NCBI RefSeq assembly: GCF_001514265.1
Contig: NZ_KQ948989.1
Span: forward strand, 815,610 to 879,609
From: Streptomyces resistomycificus
Lineage (GTDB): Bacteria; Actinomycetota; Actinomycetes; Streptomycetales; Streptomycetaceae
DNA: 64,000 bases
Direction of reading: 5' to 3'
Shown: piece after piece, positions 31,024 through 43,981 of the stretch
Layout of the letters: each line of letters opens with the position of its first letter
Position numbering within the stretch: position 1 is the first letter of the stretch
Notes under the pieces: model-generated
The model's database searches: none
What the model was told of the DNA's origin: nothing
The model's input: only the letters and a program-made list of their open reading frames with translations
Made by a program: the position numbers and the translations under genes

Positions 31024-32796
31024 TCAACCGGGTCCGCCCAGCATGATCTTCCACACCCGGGTCGCGACCTGCAGGTTGAGGCGGTCCTCCACGTTCGTGA
31101 GGTCATGGCCGCTGATCTCGCGGATGCGCTGGAGCCGGTAGCGCAGCGTGCTGCGGTGGATCGCGAGGGACTCGGCGGTCTCGGCGTAGTTTCCCCCGCA
31201 GTCGAAGTACCGGGACAGGGTCTCCACGAGCGCCATACGGTGCCGGCCGTCGTAGTCGACGAGCTGTCCGAGCCACTCCCGAACGAACGCCTCCAGCTCC
31301 TGGTATTCGTTTCCAGGCCCCAGGATGCGGTAGAGGCCCAGATCGTCGAAGAGCGTCGTGCCGTAACGCCTTCGGGACCGGCGGCGTACCTCCAGGGCAC
31401 GCAGTGCTTCCTGGTAGCTGCCCGGGATACCGTCCGGGGTGTCGCAGCGGGCGCTCACCCCGATCGTCCCGTCCGGTGTTCCGGTCTCCCGGGTGAGCGT
31501 CTCGTACAAGGCGTGGTCGTGGGGGCTGCCCTCGGCGACCAGGACCACGTGGTCGGAACGCTGAGTCACCAGCGACGGCATGCCCACGGCCGAAGCCGCC
31601 CGGCCCACGGTCCGCGCGAAAGCGTCGTCCGCGGCCCGGTTCCTCCACTGCACGACGACCACGTACTGGATGCGGTGCAGGTCGTGTCCGAACGCCTCGG
31701 ACCGGGAGTAGGCGCTCGCCTCGTCCGTGCCCCCCAGGAGATCGTCGACCAGTTCGCGGCGAAGTCGCAGCTCGACCTCCGCCAAACGGCGCAGGTGCGA
31801 CAGTTCCAGAGCGAGTGACGTGGCGGCGTGCTCCAGCGCGAACACGGTGTACTCGTCGGCGTCTGCCTGGGGATCGACCAGGGCAAGTACTCCGAGGACC
31901 TCACCGCGGGGGCGTACCAGGGAGATCAGCCGGTCCTTGATGCGCACGGGTCCGCCTCTCCGGGCGATCGCCTGGAGCATCTCCTCATGGCGTGCGAGGT
32001 CCGGTTCCGGATAGGGGTCGGGCCGGCCGGGACCGGTCCAGGACCGCAGTCGGCCGTAGCGGTCCTCCACCAGCACGGGAAACCCGGTGAGCTCATGCAG
32101 TGCGCTGGTGATGGCCTCCTCGCCGCCGCCCGAGGCCGCGACCTCGGCGAGGGCCTCGTGCACGGCCCGCCGATATCCCTGCTCGACCACGAGAGAGATC
32201 AGCCGCCGCTGGAAGGCTGCCCGTTCCCGTCGCAGTCGGTGCAGCTCCAGGGCGTCTTCCCGCTCGCGGCGGTGCGCGACGGCGACCGACAGGGCCGCGG
32301 CGGTGAGGCGTACGAGCGTGGCGAGCAGGAAGTGCTGGGCCTCGGTGGGCCGGGAGCGAGACGTCACCACGAGGTAGCCGTGCAGTCCACCGGGTCCGTG
32401 CAGGGCCAAGGCCCGGCCCCTGGACCGGCCGGGAACGGTTACGGGGACGTCCCGCCCTGTCAGCTCTCGCACCGTCCGGTCGACGGCTGACGCCTGACCC
32501 GGCCCGACCTGCGGGCTGGGGACCATATGGCCGTGCACTCTGAGGTATCCGGCCTCGGCTCTGTACGGGCCGACAGCCGACACGTGGCCCATGGCCAGGC
32601 GCAGGATCTCGCTTTCGTCCCGAGTGTCGAACAGGGCGCGAGAGACTGCCGGCATTTTGCGGGACGCCAGGGTGGAAAGGGGCGGGCGAGCCCCTCTCCG
32701 CGAGATCGTGGGGTGCTGTCCCAGACTTGCCGGCGGCAGGCTGCGTTCCCGGTCGGGACGGCGTCGGTACACGCTCCGACCCCTCCAGCCGGCCAT
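31024..32796 (-). CDS. PucR/CdaR-family transcriptional regulator
   Basis: This is a 590-residue regulator. The N-terminal half contains a GAF-like sensor segment (about residues 210-320, including VLALVDPQADADEYTVFALEHAA). The C-terminus has the PucR/CdaR helix-turn-helix (about 525-575, with YFDCGGNYAETAESLAIHRSTLRYRL). The ATG at 32796 is chosen because GGGAAGGGAG lies seven bases upstream; an internal ATG at 32655 has no ribosome site. It is divergent from the stress-protein and chaperone genes at 33019 onward and may control them. The ligand is unknown. Confidence 0.88.
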   Translation of the reverse strand: MAGWRGRSVYRRRPDRERSLPPASLGQHPTISRRGARPPLSTLASRKMPAVSRALFDTRDESEILRLAMGHVSAVGPYRAEAGYLRVHGHMVPSPQVGPGQASAVDRTVRELTGRDVPVTVPGRSRGRALALHGPGGLHGYLVVTSRSRPTEAQHFLLATLVRLTAAALSVAVAHRREREDALELHRLRRERAAFQRRLISLVVEQGYRRAVHEALAEVAASGGGEEAITSALHELTGFPVLVEDRYGRLRSWTGPGRPDPYPEPDLARHEEMLQAIARRGGPVRIKDRLISLVRPRGEVLGVLALVDPQADADEYTVFALEHAATSLALELSHLRRLAEVELRLRRELVDDLLGGTDEASAYSRSEAFGHDLHRIQYVVVVQWRNRAADDAFARTVGRAASAVGMPSLVTQRSDHVVLVAEGSPHDHALYETLTRETGTPDGTIGVSARCDTPDGIPGSYQEALRALEVRRRSRRRYGTTLFDDLGLYRILGPGNEYQELEAFVREWLGQLVDYDGRHRMALVETLSRYFDCGGNYAETAESLAIHRSTLRYRLQRIREISGHDLTNVEDRLNLQVATRVWKIMLGGPG

Positions 32797-33018
32797 GGGA
32801 TTACTCCCTTCCCTGAGCCCCCGGAGAGGTGACAGCGCTTCTTCCTCCACGCCTCCCCCGACCAACTTACCCGAGATGTCCGGAGTCTTCGTCTCGTGCT
32901 CGCGGGGGGACGGGCTCCGTTGTTCTTTGACCTCCCGGGCGCAGGCGCAGAGCTGCTCGGTTCGCGAGTCTGGGGCGTGCCGGGGGCCGCCGTGCACACC
33001 GGCAGGAAGGACTGGGCG

Positions 33019-33507
33019 ATGACCGAGCAGCCTCGCAGGCCCGTGGCCATGTACGAGACGTACCAGGAAGCCGAACGCGCCGTCGACCACCTCTCGGACC
33101 AGGGATTTCCCGTGGAGAGGGTGGCCATCATCGGCCAGGACGTCCGCCTCGTCGAGCAGGTCGTCGGCCGTATGGACCATGGCAGGGCCGCCCTGCACGG
33201 AGCGGCGAGCGGGGCCCTTCCCGGAGCGCTGATCGGCTGGCTCTTCGGCCTGCTCGACTGGGTGGACCCGCTCGTCTCCGCCCTGCTCGTCGCCCTCTAC
33301 GGCCTGATCTTCGGAGCGGTAGTGGGCTCGCTGTTCGGCCTGCTGCTGTACGCCCTCCAGGGCGGCCGACGGGACTTCGCCTCCGTCCGCTCGATGCAGC
33401 CCAGCCGGTACGACGTCGTCGTGGACGAAGCGGTCGCCGACGAGGCGGTACGGCTGCTCGGCGGGTTGCGGACCGCCGGTGCCGGTGGACGTCCCGCCCA
33501 TACCTGA
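33019..33507 (+). CDS. General stress protein, YflT/17M-like with glycine-zipper membrane region
   Basis: This 162-residue protein begins with a domain of the general-stress-protein 17M type (VAMYETYQEAERAVDHLSDQGFPVERVAIIGQDV). Two hydrophobic Gly/Ala-rich segments follow (about residues 73-115), consistent with a membrane hairpin. The ATG at 33019 follows AGGAAGG. It lies 51 bases before dnaK on the same strand and probably leads the chaperone operon. Confidence 0.82.
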   Translation: MTEQPRRPVAMYETYQEAERAVDHLSDQGFPVERVAIIGQDVRLVEQVVGRMDHGRAALHGAASGALPGALIGWLFGLLDWVDPLVSALLVALYGLIFGAVVGSLFGLLLYALQGGRRDFASVRSMQPSRYDVVVDEAVADEAVRLLGGLRTAGAGGRPAHT

Positions 33508-33558
33508 ACGATCGGATCCGCAGTGCCGGCGCTTGCCGCCGCACGGGAGGAGTTCCTC

Positions 33559-35469
<1,911 letters not shown>

Positions 35470-35478
35470 GGAACCGCC

Positions 35479-36096
35479 ATGCCGATCCACCCAAGGGCTT
35501 CCGACCCGGCCGTGCCGGACCCGGCCGACCCGGCTCCGGAGGGCGCCGTACGCCCTCCCCGAGGGGATCTTCCGCGCTCGGGCCCGCCGACCGGACCGGG
35601 GCCTGACACCGGCGAGGAACCCGGCCCCGACGCGGCCGGCGGCCCCGCACCGGCCGAGGACGAGCACACGGCCGAGCTCAAGGAACTCGAGGACCGCTGG
35701 CGGCGCGCGCTCGCCGACCTCGACAACCTCCGCAAACGCCACACCAGGGAACTGGAGCGGGAGCGGACGTCCGAGCGATCCCGCACGGCCGCCGCGTTCC
35801 TGCCCGTCCTGGACAACCTCGAACTCGCCCTGACCCATGCCGGATCCGACCCCGGCGCGATCGTCGAGGGCGTCCGGGCGGTCCGCGACCAGGCGGTGAA
35901 CGTCCTCCAACTGCTCGGCTACCCGCGGCACGCGGAGACCGGCGTCGCCTTCGACCCGGCCCGGCACGAGGTGGTCGGCGTCGTCCAGGACCCCGACGCC
36001 CCACCGGGCACGGTCGTCGAGGTGCTGCGCCCGGGCTACGGTGACGGCGAACGCCAGCTCAGGCCCGCCGCCGTGACTGTCGCGAAGCGGGAGTGA
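35479..36096 (+). CDS. grpE: GrpE nucleotide-exchange factor
   Basis: This 205-residue cochaperone releases ADP from DnaK. A proline/acidic disordered stretch (about residues 1-65) precedes the long coiled-coil helix (ELKELEDRWRRALADLDNLRKRHTREL) and the C-terminal beta domain (GVAFDPARHEVVGVV). It follows dnaK after nine bases and precedes dnaJ by six, clearly one operon. Confidence 0.94.
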   Translation: MPIHPRASDPAVPDPADPAPEGAVRPPRGDLPRSGPPTGPGPDTGEEPGPDAAGGPAPAEDEHTAELKELEDRWRRALADLDNLRKRHTRELERERTSERSRTAAAFLPVLDNLELALTHAGSDPGAIVEGVRAVRDQAVNVLQLLGYPRHAETGVAFDPARHEVVGVVQDPDAPPGTVVEVLRPGYGDGERQLRPAAVTVAKRE

Positions 36097-37058
<962 letters not shown>

Positions 37059-37059
<1 letters not shown>

Positions 37060-37466
37060 TGAGCGACCGACCCTCATGGGCTGCGGCCGGCGGCCGGCCC
37101 GCCCGGGCCGAGGCAGGCGGGCGTCCCGTACGGACGAGCGCCGGCTCCACGGCCGTGCGGTACGCGCTCGTCCCCGTGCCCAGGCTTTCCCTGGACACCG
37201 TGGCCCGCCGCTCGGGCCTCCACCCCGACCTGGTCCGCCGGTTCGTCGCCCTCGGCCTGGTCGACGCCGAACGCGACGCCGCGGGGCACCTCGTGTTCGA
37301 CCCCGCGGCTCCGGCGATCCTCGCCCGCGTCCAGCGGTTGCGCTCCGGACTCTGCCTCAACTACGCATCCATCGGTCTGGTGCTCGACCTGCTCGACCGC
37401 ATCAGCCTGCTCGAAGCCGCACTGCGCGACCGCGGCGGGAGGAGTGACTCACCCTCATGGACATGA
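37059..37466 (+). CDS. cbpM: MerR-like chaperone modulator (CbpM/HspR type)
   Basis: This 135-residue protein has an N-terminal low-complexity Ala/Gly/Arg stretch of about 30 residues. A MerR-type winged-helix core follows ([29 protein letters not shown]), then a helical C-terminus ([17 protein letters not shown]). CbpM proteins bind the J domain of CbpA and inhibit it; the related HspR represses dnaK operons. I see no HAIR element upstream of the operon, so CbpM-like modulation is preferred. ATG 37059 is used; GTG 37056 is also possible. It overlaps clpB by ten bases. Confidence 0.8.
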
Positions 37467-40096
37467 ACCGTCTCACCCAGAAGTCACAGGAAGCGCTCCA
37501 GGAGGCGCAGACTGCCGCCGTTCGCATGGGCCAGACCGAGGTAGACGGTGAGCACCTGCTGCTCGCGCTCCTCGACCAGGAGGACGGTCTGATCCCCCGT
37601 CTGCTGCAACAGGCGGGCAGGGAGCCCGAGGAGCTCAGTGCGGCTGTGCGTATGGAGCTGTCCCGCCGGCCCAAGGTGACCGGCCCGGGTGCGGCACCGG
37701 GCCAGGTGTTCGTCACCCAGCGCCTGTCCCGGCTGCTGGACACGGCCGAGCGGGAGGCCAAACGTCTGAAGGACGAGTACGTGTCCGTGGAGCACCTCCT
37801 GCTGGCCCTGGCCGAGGAGGGCTCGTCCACCGCCGCCGGACGGCTGCTCAAGGAGCACGGCGTCACCCGGGACTCGTTCCTGAGCGCGCTGACCCAGATC
37901 CGCGGCAACCAGCGCGTGACCTCGGCCAACCCCGAAGTGGCCTACGAGGCGCTGGAGAAGTACGGCCGCGACCTGGTCGCCGAGGCCAGGGACGGCAAAC
38001 TCGACCCGGTCATCGGGCGGGACGCCGAGATCCGCCGCGTCACCCAGATCCTCAGCCGCAAGTCCAAGAACAACCCGGTCCTCATCGGCGACCCCGGCGT
38101 CGGCAAGACCGCCATCGTCGAGGGCCTCGCCCAGCGCATCGTCCGCGGCGATGTGCCCGAAGGACTGCGCGACAAGACCGTCTTCGCACTCGACATGGGC
38201 TCCCTGGTGGCCGGGGCGAAGTACCGGGGCGAGTTCGAGGAACGCCTCAAGGCCGTGCTGTCCGAGGTGAAGGCCGCCCAGGGGCACATCCTGCTCTTCG
38301 TCGACGAACTCCACACCGTCGTGGGGGCGGGCGCCGCCGAGGGAGCCATGGACGCGGGCAACATGCTCAAGCCGATGCTCGCCCGCGGCGAACTCCACAT
38401 GATCGGTGCCACCACCCTCGACGAGTACCGCAAGCACATCGAGAAGGACGCCGCCCTCGAACGCCGCTTCCAGCAGGTCCTGGTCGAAGAGCCGAGCGTG
38501 GAGGACACCATCTCCATCCTGCGCGGACTGCGCGAACGTCTGGAAATCTTCCACGGCGTGAAGATCCAGGACACCGCGCTGGTATCCGCGGCCACCCTCA
38601 GCCACCGCTACATCACCGATCGGTTCCTGCCCGACAAGGCCATCGACCTCGTCGACGAGGCGTGCGCCCGGTTGCGTACCGAGATCGACTCGATGCCGGC
38701 CGAACTCGACGAGATCACTCGCCGCGTCACCCGCCTGGAGATCGAGGAGGCCGCCCTCTCCAAGGAGACCGACCCGGCGAGCGAAGCCCGCCTGGAGGAG
38801 CTGCGCAGGGAACTGGCCGACCTGCGCGGCGAGGCCGACGCCAAGCACGCCCAGTGGGAGGCCGAACGGCAGGCCATCCGCCGCGTGCAGGAACTGCGCC
38901 AGGAACTGGAGCAGGTCCGCCACGAGGCGGAGGAGGCAGAACGCGCCTACGACCTCAACCGCGCCGCCGAACTCCGCTACGGCCGCCTCCAGGACCTGGA
39001 GCGCCGGCTCGCCGCAGAGGAGGAGCAACTGGCCGCGAAGCAAGGGGAGAACCGGCTGCTGCGCGAGGTCGTCACGGAGGAGGAGATCGCCGAGATCGTC
39101 GCCGCCTGGACCGGCGTTCCCGTCGCCCGCCTCCAGGAGGGCGAACGCGAGAAGCTGCTTCGCCTCGACGAGATCCTGCGCGAGCGCGTCATCGGCCAGG
39201 ACGAGGCCGTTCAGCTTGTCGCCGACGCCATCATCCGCGCCCGTTCCGGCATCCGGGATCCGCGCCGCCCCATCGGCTCGTTCATCTTCCTGGGCCCCAC
39301 CGGCGTGGGGAAGACCGAGCTGGCCAAGACCCTCGCCCGGGCCCTGTTCGACTCCGAGGAGAACATGGTCCGCCTCGACATGAGCGAGTACCAGGAGCGG
39401 CACACCGTCAGCCGGCTGATGGGGGCCCCGCCCGGGTACGTCGGCTACGAGGAAGGCGGCCAGCTCACCGAGGCCGTACGCCGCAAGCCGTACTCGGTCG
39501 TGCTGTTCGACGAGATCGAGAAGGCGCACACCGATGTCTTCAACACCCTGCTGCAGATCCTCGACGACGGCCGCATCACCGACGCCCAGGGCCGCACCGT
39601 CGACTTCCGCAACGCCGTGATCATCATGACGTCCAACATCGGCTCCGAGCACCTCCTCGACGGCGCCACCGCCGAGGGTGAGATCAAGCCGGACGCCCGC
39701 GCCCTGGTGATGGGTGAGCTGCGGGGGCACTTCCGTCCGGAGTTCCTCAACCGCGTCGACGACATCGTGCTGTTCAAGCCGCTCGGTGAGCGGCAGATCG
39801 AGCGGATCGTGGATCTGCAGTTCAACGAGCTGCGAAGCCGCCTCGCCGAGCGTCGCATCACCGTTGAACTCACCGAGGCGGCCCGAGAGTTGATCGCCCA
39901 CCAGGGCTACGACCCGGTGTACGGCGCACGGCCGCTGCGGCGTTTCATCTCCCACGAGGTCGAGACGCTGGTCGGGCGCGCCCTGCTGCGCGGCGACGTC
40001 CAGGACGGCGCGAAGATCCGCGTCGACGCCGAGCACGGAGAGCTGGTGGTCACCTACGACCAGCCCGAGGACGTGAAGGGAGCGAGGGCGGCATGA
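37457..40096 (+). CDS. clpB: ClpB disaggregase
   Basis: This 879-residue AAA+ disaggregase rescues aggregated proteins together with DnaK, DnaJ and GrpE. The Clp N domain (residues 1-145) precedes AAA module 1 with Walker [10 protein letters not shown] at 211-219. The coiled-coil M domain lies around 410-530, and AAA module 2 has Walker [10 protein letters not shown] at 613-621. All four hexamer motifs look intact. The start overlaps cbpM by ten bases and the end overlaps the thioredoxin start by four, so it belongs to the chaperone operon. Confidence 0.97.
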   Translation: MDMNRLTQKSQEALQEAQTAAVRMGQTEVDGEHLLLALLDQEDGLIPRLLQQAGREPEELSAAVRMELSRRPKVTGPGAAPGQVFVTQRLSRLLDTAEREAKRLKDEYVSVEHLLLALAEEGSSTAAGRLLKEHGVTRDSFLSALTQIRGNQRVTSANPEVAYEALEKYGRDLVAEARDGKLDPVIGRDAEIRRVTQILSRKSKNNPVLIGDPGVGKTAIVEGLAQRIVRGDVPEGLRDKTVFALDMGSLVAGAKYRGEFEERLKAVLSEVKAAQGHILLFVDELHTVVGAGAAEGAMDAGNMLKPMLARGELHMIGATTLDEYRKHIEKDAALERRFQQVLVEEPSVEDTISILRGLRERLEIFHGVKIQDTALVSAATLSHRYITDRFLPDKAIDLVDEACARLRTEIDSMPAELDEITRRVTRLEIEEAALSKETDPASEARLEELRRELADLRGEADAKHAQWEAERQAIRRVQELRQELEQVRHEAEEAERAYDLNRAAELRYGRLQDLERRLAAEEEQLAAKQGENRLLREVVTEEEIAEIVAAWTGVPVARLQEGEREKLLRLDEILRERVIGQDEAVQLVADAIIRARSGIRDPRRPIGSFIFLGPTGVGKTELAKTLARALFDSEENMVRLDMSEYQERHTVSRLMGAPPGYVGYEEGGQLTEAVRRKPYSVVLFDEIEKAHTDVFNTLLQILDDGRITDAQGRTVDFRNAVIIMTSNIGSEHLLDGATAEGEIKPDARALVMGELRGHFRPEFLNRVDDIVLFKPLGERQIERIVDLQFNELRSRLAERRITVELTEAARELIAHQGYDPVYGARPLRRFISHEVETLVGRALLRGDVQDGAKIRVDAEHGELVVTYDQPEDVKGARAA

Positions 40097-40551
40097 GTAC
40101 CGTGCAAGCCACCAACGTCACCTGCCCGCACTGCGGGCGCACCAACCGGGTACCCGTGGCCGCCGAGGGCCGCCCCAGGTGCGCCAACTGCAAGCAGCCT
40201 CTGCCGTGGATGGCAGACGCGGGCGACGACGACTTCACCGAGGTCGTCGAGCAGGCCACCGTGCCCGTCGTCGTCGACCTGTGGGCCACCTGGTGCGGCC
40301 CCTGCCGCATGGTGAGCCCCGCGCTGGAGAAGGTCGCCGCCGATCTCGCGGGAAAGATCAAGCTGGTCAAGGTCGACATCGACAAGAACCCGCGCCTGGC
40401 GCAGCGGTTCGAGGTCCAGGCGGTACCGACGCTGTTGGTCCTCGACAAAGGGCAGACCATCGCCCGGCAGGCGGGTGCCGCACCTGCCCCTGCCCTGCAG
40501 CGGTGGGTGGAGCAGTCGATCGCTGGCCGCGAACCGGCCGGGAAAGGGTGA
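40093..40551 (+). CDS. Thioredoxin with N-terminal zinc ribbon (TrxC type)
   Basis: This 152-residue thioredoxin has a zinc ribbon, CPHC at residues 11-14 and CANC near 31-34, ahead of the thioredoxin fold. The active site WCGPC is at 67-71, and a cis-proline lies in VPTLLV. This is the layout of E. coli TrxC and of thioredoxins that cooperate with chaperones under oxidative stress. The ATG overlaps the clpB stop by four bases. Confidence 0.93.
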   Translation: MSTVQATNVTCPHCGRTNRVPVAAEGRPRCANCKQPLPWMADAGDDDFTEVVEQATVPVVVDLWATWCGPCRMVSPALEKVAADLAGKIKLVKVDIDKNPRLAQRFEVQAVPTLLVLDKGQTIARQAGAAPAPALQRWVEQSIAGREPAGKG

Positions 40552-40557
40552 TCAGCC

Positions 40558-40821
40558 ATGACCGTACGAACAGACCCCCACCTCGCGCTCGTGCGGCCGG
40601 TCCAGCCACGGACCCCCGAAGGGTGTCAGGAGTGTCTGCTGCTCGGCTCTCCATGGGTCCACCTCAGGCTCTGCCTGACCTGCGGCCACGTCGGCTGCTG
40701 CGATTCCTCTCCGAACCGGCACGCGCGCCGTCACGCCGCCGCCGACGGCCATCCGATCGTGGCGTCGCTGGAGCCCGGCGAGGACTGGCGGTGGTGCTTC
40801 GTCCACGAGGCGCTCGTGTGA
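40558..40821 (+). CDS. UBP-type zinc-finger protein
   Basis: This 87-residue stand-alone ZnF-UBP domain has the ligand pattern CQEC, CLTCGHVGCCDSS, HARRH and a late His, plus the CGHVGC core typical of the ubiquitin-protease zinc finger. In eukaryotes this domain binds free C-terminal Gly-Gly tails. In actinobacteria it often sits beside thioredoxin-reductase-like genes, as here. It follows the thioredoxin after six bases and shares one base with the next start. Confidence 0.88.
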   Translation: MTVRTDPHLALVRPVQPRTPEGCQECLLLGSPWVHLRLCLTCGHVGCCDSSPNRHARRHAAADGHPIVASLEPGEDWRWCFVHEALV

Positions 40822-42602
40822 TGGCCCGCGACGAGACGCGACCAGGCCCGGCGCCCGTGCCGGACGAGGCGGAGGAGAGCGTCCCCTTCGAGACCGCCGA
40901 CATCTACGGCGCCTATCCCCGCCTGCCGGACGACCAGATGGCCCGCCTGGCGCAGCATGGCCGGCGGCGCGCGGTCCACGCCGGTGACGTGCTGATCCGG
41001 GAAGGGGAGCGGTGCGAGACGTTCTACGTCGTCCTCAGTGGCTCGGTCGCCATCGTCGAGGGCTACGGCACGCCCGACGAACGTCTGCTGCGTGTGCACG
41101 GCCCCGGCCGCTTCATCGGCGAACTCGGCCTCCTGAACGGGCAGGTGGCCTTCTACACCGCCGTGGTCAGGGACCCCGGTGAGGCACTCGCCCTGTCCAT
41201 GGATCAGCTGCGTGACCTGGTTACCCGGGACTCCGTCCTCGGCGATGTGGTGCTGCGCGCCTGCCTGGGCCGCCGTGCCCTGCTCGTCGGGCAGGGCGCC
41301 GGTTTCCGCATCATCGGCTCGCGCTATTCGCCTGACACCCGGCGGCTGCGCGAGTTCGCCGCCCGCAACCGGCTGCCGCACCGCTGGATCGATCTGGAGA
41401 CCGACGAGGAGGCCGAGGAACTGCTGCGCCGCTTCGGCGTCGGCCCGGAGGAGACACCGCTCGTCATCTGGCGGGACACCACTTTGTTGCGCAACCCCAG
41501 CAACGCGGAACTGGCCCGGCTCATGGGCCTGCCGTCGCTGCCTGCCGGAAACCATCACGGCGATCTCCTGATCGTCGGCTCCGGACCCGCGGGTCTCGCC
41601 GCCGCGGTGAACGCCGCCTCGGAGGGCCTGGACACGACCGTGGTCGAGGCCATGGCCAGCGGCGGCCAGGCCGCCACGTCGTCCCGCATCGAGAATCTGC
41701 TCGGCTTCCCCTCCGGCATCTCCGGCGCCGAACTCACCGAACGCGCTGTGCTCCAGGCCGACAAGTTCGGCGCCAGGATCAGCGTCCCGGCGGAGGCGGC
41801 CCGGCTCGAACCGCGGGACGGGCACTACGCCGTCGGGTTCGCCGACGGCAGCGAGATCACCGCCCGTAGCATCGTCCTGGCCACCGGCGCTCGCTACCGC
41901 CGCCTCCAGGTGCCCGGCATCGAACGCCTGGAGGGAACGAGCGTCCACTACTCGGCGACCGTCTACGAGGCCCAGCAGTGCCGCACCGACCCGGTGGCCG
42001 TCGTCGGCGGAGGCAACTCCGCGGGCCAGGCCGTGCTCTTCCTGGCCGGGTACGCACCGCAGGTGTATCTGCTCGTCCGTGGACCGAGCCTCGAGGCACA
42101 CATGTCCCGCTACCTGATCGATCAGGTCGAGCGCCACCCGCGGGTGCGCGTGCTGCTGCACACCGAGACGACCGAGGCACTCGGCGACAAGGTGCTGGAG
42201 GCGGTCACCGTGGTCGACCACCGTACGGGCGAGCATCGGCACCTCGCGGTGCGCGCCCTGTTCGTCTTCACCGGCGCCGAGCCCCACACCGAGTGGCTGT
42301 CCGACGCGCTCGCCCTCGACGCGCGCGGCTTCGTGCTCACCGGGGCGGAGGCGCAGGCCTGTTCCGTCCCCGGGCTGTGGCAGAGCCAGGGCCGCGACTG
42401 CCTGACGTCGGAGACCAGCCTGCCTGGCGTATTCGCCGCCGGAGACGTCCGCAGCGGCTCGGTGAAACGCGTGGCCTCCGCGGTCGGCGAAGGCGCGATG
42501 AGCATCCACTTCGTGCACCGCTACCTGGGCCACACGGCCGCGCCCGGCGGCACCGACAGCTTCCCGCACACCCGCCCGAGGGAGTCCGCTTGGCTCGGAT
42601 GA
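40821..42602 (+). CDS. Cyclic-nucleotide-binding / thioredoxin-reductase-like fusion
   Basis: This is a 593-residue protein with three parts. A cyclic-nucleotide-binding domain (about residues 35-150) includes GDVLIREGERCETFYVVLSGSVAIVEG. A thioredoxin/glutaredoxin-like segment without Cys pair covers about 160-240. A thioredoxin-reductase-like flavoprotein follows, with FAD motif GSGPAGL at 253 and NADPH motif GGGNSA at 396. The CxxC redox centre expected just before GGGNSA is missing: the segment reads YSATVYEAQQC with a lone Cys387. It is coupled to the zinc-finger gene by a one-base overlap and ends the chaperone-redox operon. It probably uses NADPH, but its electron acceptor is unclear. 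Confidence 0.88.
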   Translation: MARDETRPGPAPVPDEAEESVPFETADIYGAYPRLPDDQMARLAQHGRRRAVHAGDVLIREGERCETFYVVLSGSVAIVEGYGTPDERLLRVHGPGRFIGELGLLNGQVAFYTAVVRDPGEALALSMDQLRDLVTRDSVLGDVVLRACLGRRALLVGQGAGFRIIGSRYSPDTRRLREFAARNRLPHRWIDLETDEEAEELLRRFGVGPEETPLVIWRDTTLLRNPSNAELARLMGLPSLPAGNHHGDLLIVGSGPAGLAAAVNAASEGLDTTVVEAMASGGQAATSSRIENLLGFPSGISGAELTERAVLQADKFGARISVPAEAARLEPRDGHYAVGFADGSEITARSIVLATGARYRRLQVPGIERLEGTSVHYSATVYEAQQCRTDPVAVVGGGNSAGQAVLFLAGYAPQVYLLVRGPSLEAHMSRYLIDQVERHPRVRVLLHTETTEALGDKVLEAVTVVDHRTGEHRHLAVRALFVFTGAEPHTEWLSDALALDARGFVLTGAEAQACSVPGLWQSQGRDCLTSETSLPGVFAAGDVRSGSVKRVASAVGEGAMSIHFVHRYLGHTAAPGGTDSFPHTRPRESAWLG

Positions 42603-42647
42603 CTTCAAGAGAGACGACATCACGAGAAGGAGAGTGAGGCGACGGTA

Positions 42648-42912
42648 ATGACTACGCCCGTCCGGTACCAGCGGGGTGCCGCAATGCAGGCCAGGCCGCT
42701 TGGCTGGGCACGCAATCCGCTGACGGAGTTCGATCAACTGCTCAGCGGGATGAGCGGACCGGCTGCGGCTGCCCGGAGAGGTCGACACCGAAAAGATCAA
42801 TGCGCAGACGTCGGAGGGGGTGCTCACCATCACCGTCCCCGAGGCCGAGGTCGCAAAGCCCCGGCACGTCGAGATCAGCGAGACGAGTGAAAGCACCGGG
42901 AGCAGCGGTTGA
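42648..42912 (+). pseudogene. Broken Hsp20 (alpha-crystallin) gene
   Basis: An N-terminal piece in one frame from ATG 42648 (ending near ...FDQLLSGMSG) is joined at about 42760 to an Hsp20 C-terminal piece in another frame. The second piece reads RLPGEVDTEKINAQTSEGVLTITVPEAE and stops at 42910-42912. Most of the alpha-crystallin domain is missing and the frame is shifted. The strand and position directly after the chaperone operon suggest a former operon member that decayed by internal deletion. Confidence 0.75.
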
Positions 42913-43015
42913 GACGCGAACGCCGCGGTTCCGGACCCCCGTCCGGCACCGCGGCCGGGCCGGCGAGGCCCGACATCCGGGGTGACTCATGAACGACGTC
43001 CCGTATCCCAGCCCC

Positions 43016-43240
43016 TCACGGCGGCGGAGACTCGGCATGTGGCTCGCCGCCGGCTTCTTTTCGGCGCCGCAGACGCCAGGCGCGCAGCAGCGGAAGGGGG
43101 AGCAGACCCAGCGGGGCTCGTCGGCCCATGTCCGTCTGGTCCTCGCGGTCGAATGCCCGTGCGTAACGCTCGGCGTCCTGGGCCGTCGGATATCGCTTGC
43201 TTCCCGCTGCTCCGCACCCACGCGCGCAGTGCCAGAGCAT
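43016..43240 (-). CDS. Small Cys-containing basic protein of unknown function
   Basis: This 74-residue protein begins MLWHCARGCGAAGSKRYPTA, continues with an acidic-basic helix (AERYARAFDREDQ) and ends in an Arg/Lys-rich tail. Two Cys and a His near the start could bind a metal. I recall similar short proteins in Streptomyces without a function. A GAGGGC site precedes the ATG at 43240. It is convergent with the Hsp20 remnant. Confidence 0.55.
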   Translation of the reverse strand: MLWHCARGCGAAGSKRYPTAQDAERYARAFDREDQTDMGRRAPLGLLPLPLLRAWRLRRRKEAGGEPHAESPPP

Positions 43241-43333
43241 CGCGTCGCCCTCATGGCGAGAGCACCCGGCCGGTCCGACAGCGCACCGGGCGACCCCCAT
43301 GACCAGCGATGACCGGCGCAGAAGGAGTCAGCG

Positions 43334-43726
43334 ATGAAATACGACGGATTCCTCGCCCACGTACGCGAGCGAGGCGAATACAAGGACCAGGACGAAGCCG
43401 CGGATGTCACCAACGCCGTGCTGGAAGTGCTGGCCCAACGGATCAGCCCGGGAGAGGTCAAGGACCTCGCATCCCAGATGCCCGGCCCGCTGGGACAGGT
43501 TCTGAACCATGCAACGCCCCAGCAGGCGCAGAGCTTCGGGATCGAAGAGTTCTACCGCCGGGTCGCCGAGCGCACGGGTGCCCGGCCGCGTACGGCACAG
43601 TGGGACGCCAGCGCAATCCTGACCACCGTGGCCGACGCTGTGACTGGCGGAGAACTGAATCAGATCATCAGCCAACTCCCCTCCAGTTACGCGGTCCTGT
43701 TCGGAAAGGCCGACCTCGCGGACTGA
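43334..43726 (+). CDS. DUF2267 protein
   Basis: This 130-residue protein is entirely covered by the helical DUF2267 fold. It begins MKYDGFLAHVRERGEY and contains the recurring elements AVLEVLAQRISPGEVKDLASQMP and LNQIISQLPSSYAVLFG. Members occur in stress and dormancy gene sets; the biochemical function is unknown. A GAAGGAG site precedes the ATG. It stands alone. Confidence 0.88.
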   Translation: MKYDGFLAHVRERGEYKDQDEAADVTNAVLEVLAQRISPGEVKDLASQMPGPLGQVLNHATPQQAQSFGIEEFYRRVAERTGARPRTAQWDASAILTTVADAVTGGELNQIISQLPSSYAVLFGKADLAD

Positions 43727-43981
43727 GCTCGTGAACGGCGTAGGCAGCCGTAAGCGGCAACTGTGGCCGTGCTGCACCCGCTTCGGGATCGTCTCCCGGT
43801 CGAGATGGCCGTACGTTCGGCGCCTAACTGCCGACCATCGTCAGCGGAACCTCGAATCCGGGTGCCGAACTCGTTTGCCGCGCTCCTGCCGTGACCCCGG
43901 TGGAGGAGGTCATGAGTGCGGTCCGACGCGCCGATCAGGCCTGCGACGCCCCGGCCGCGGCAGTACCAGGTCGCGGGCGGT

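Noticed and set aside
37484..40036. 850-codon minus-strand frame antisense to clpB
   Set aside because: No domains or start signals; clpB is unmistakable on the other strand.
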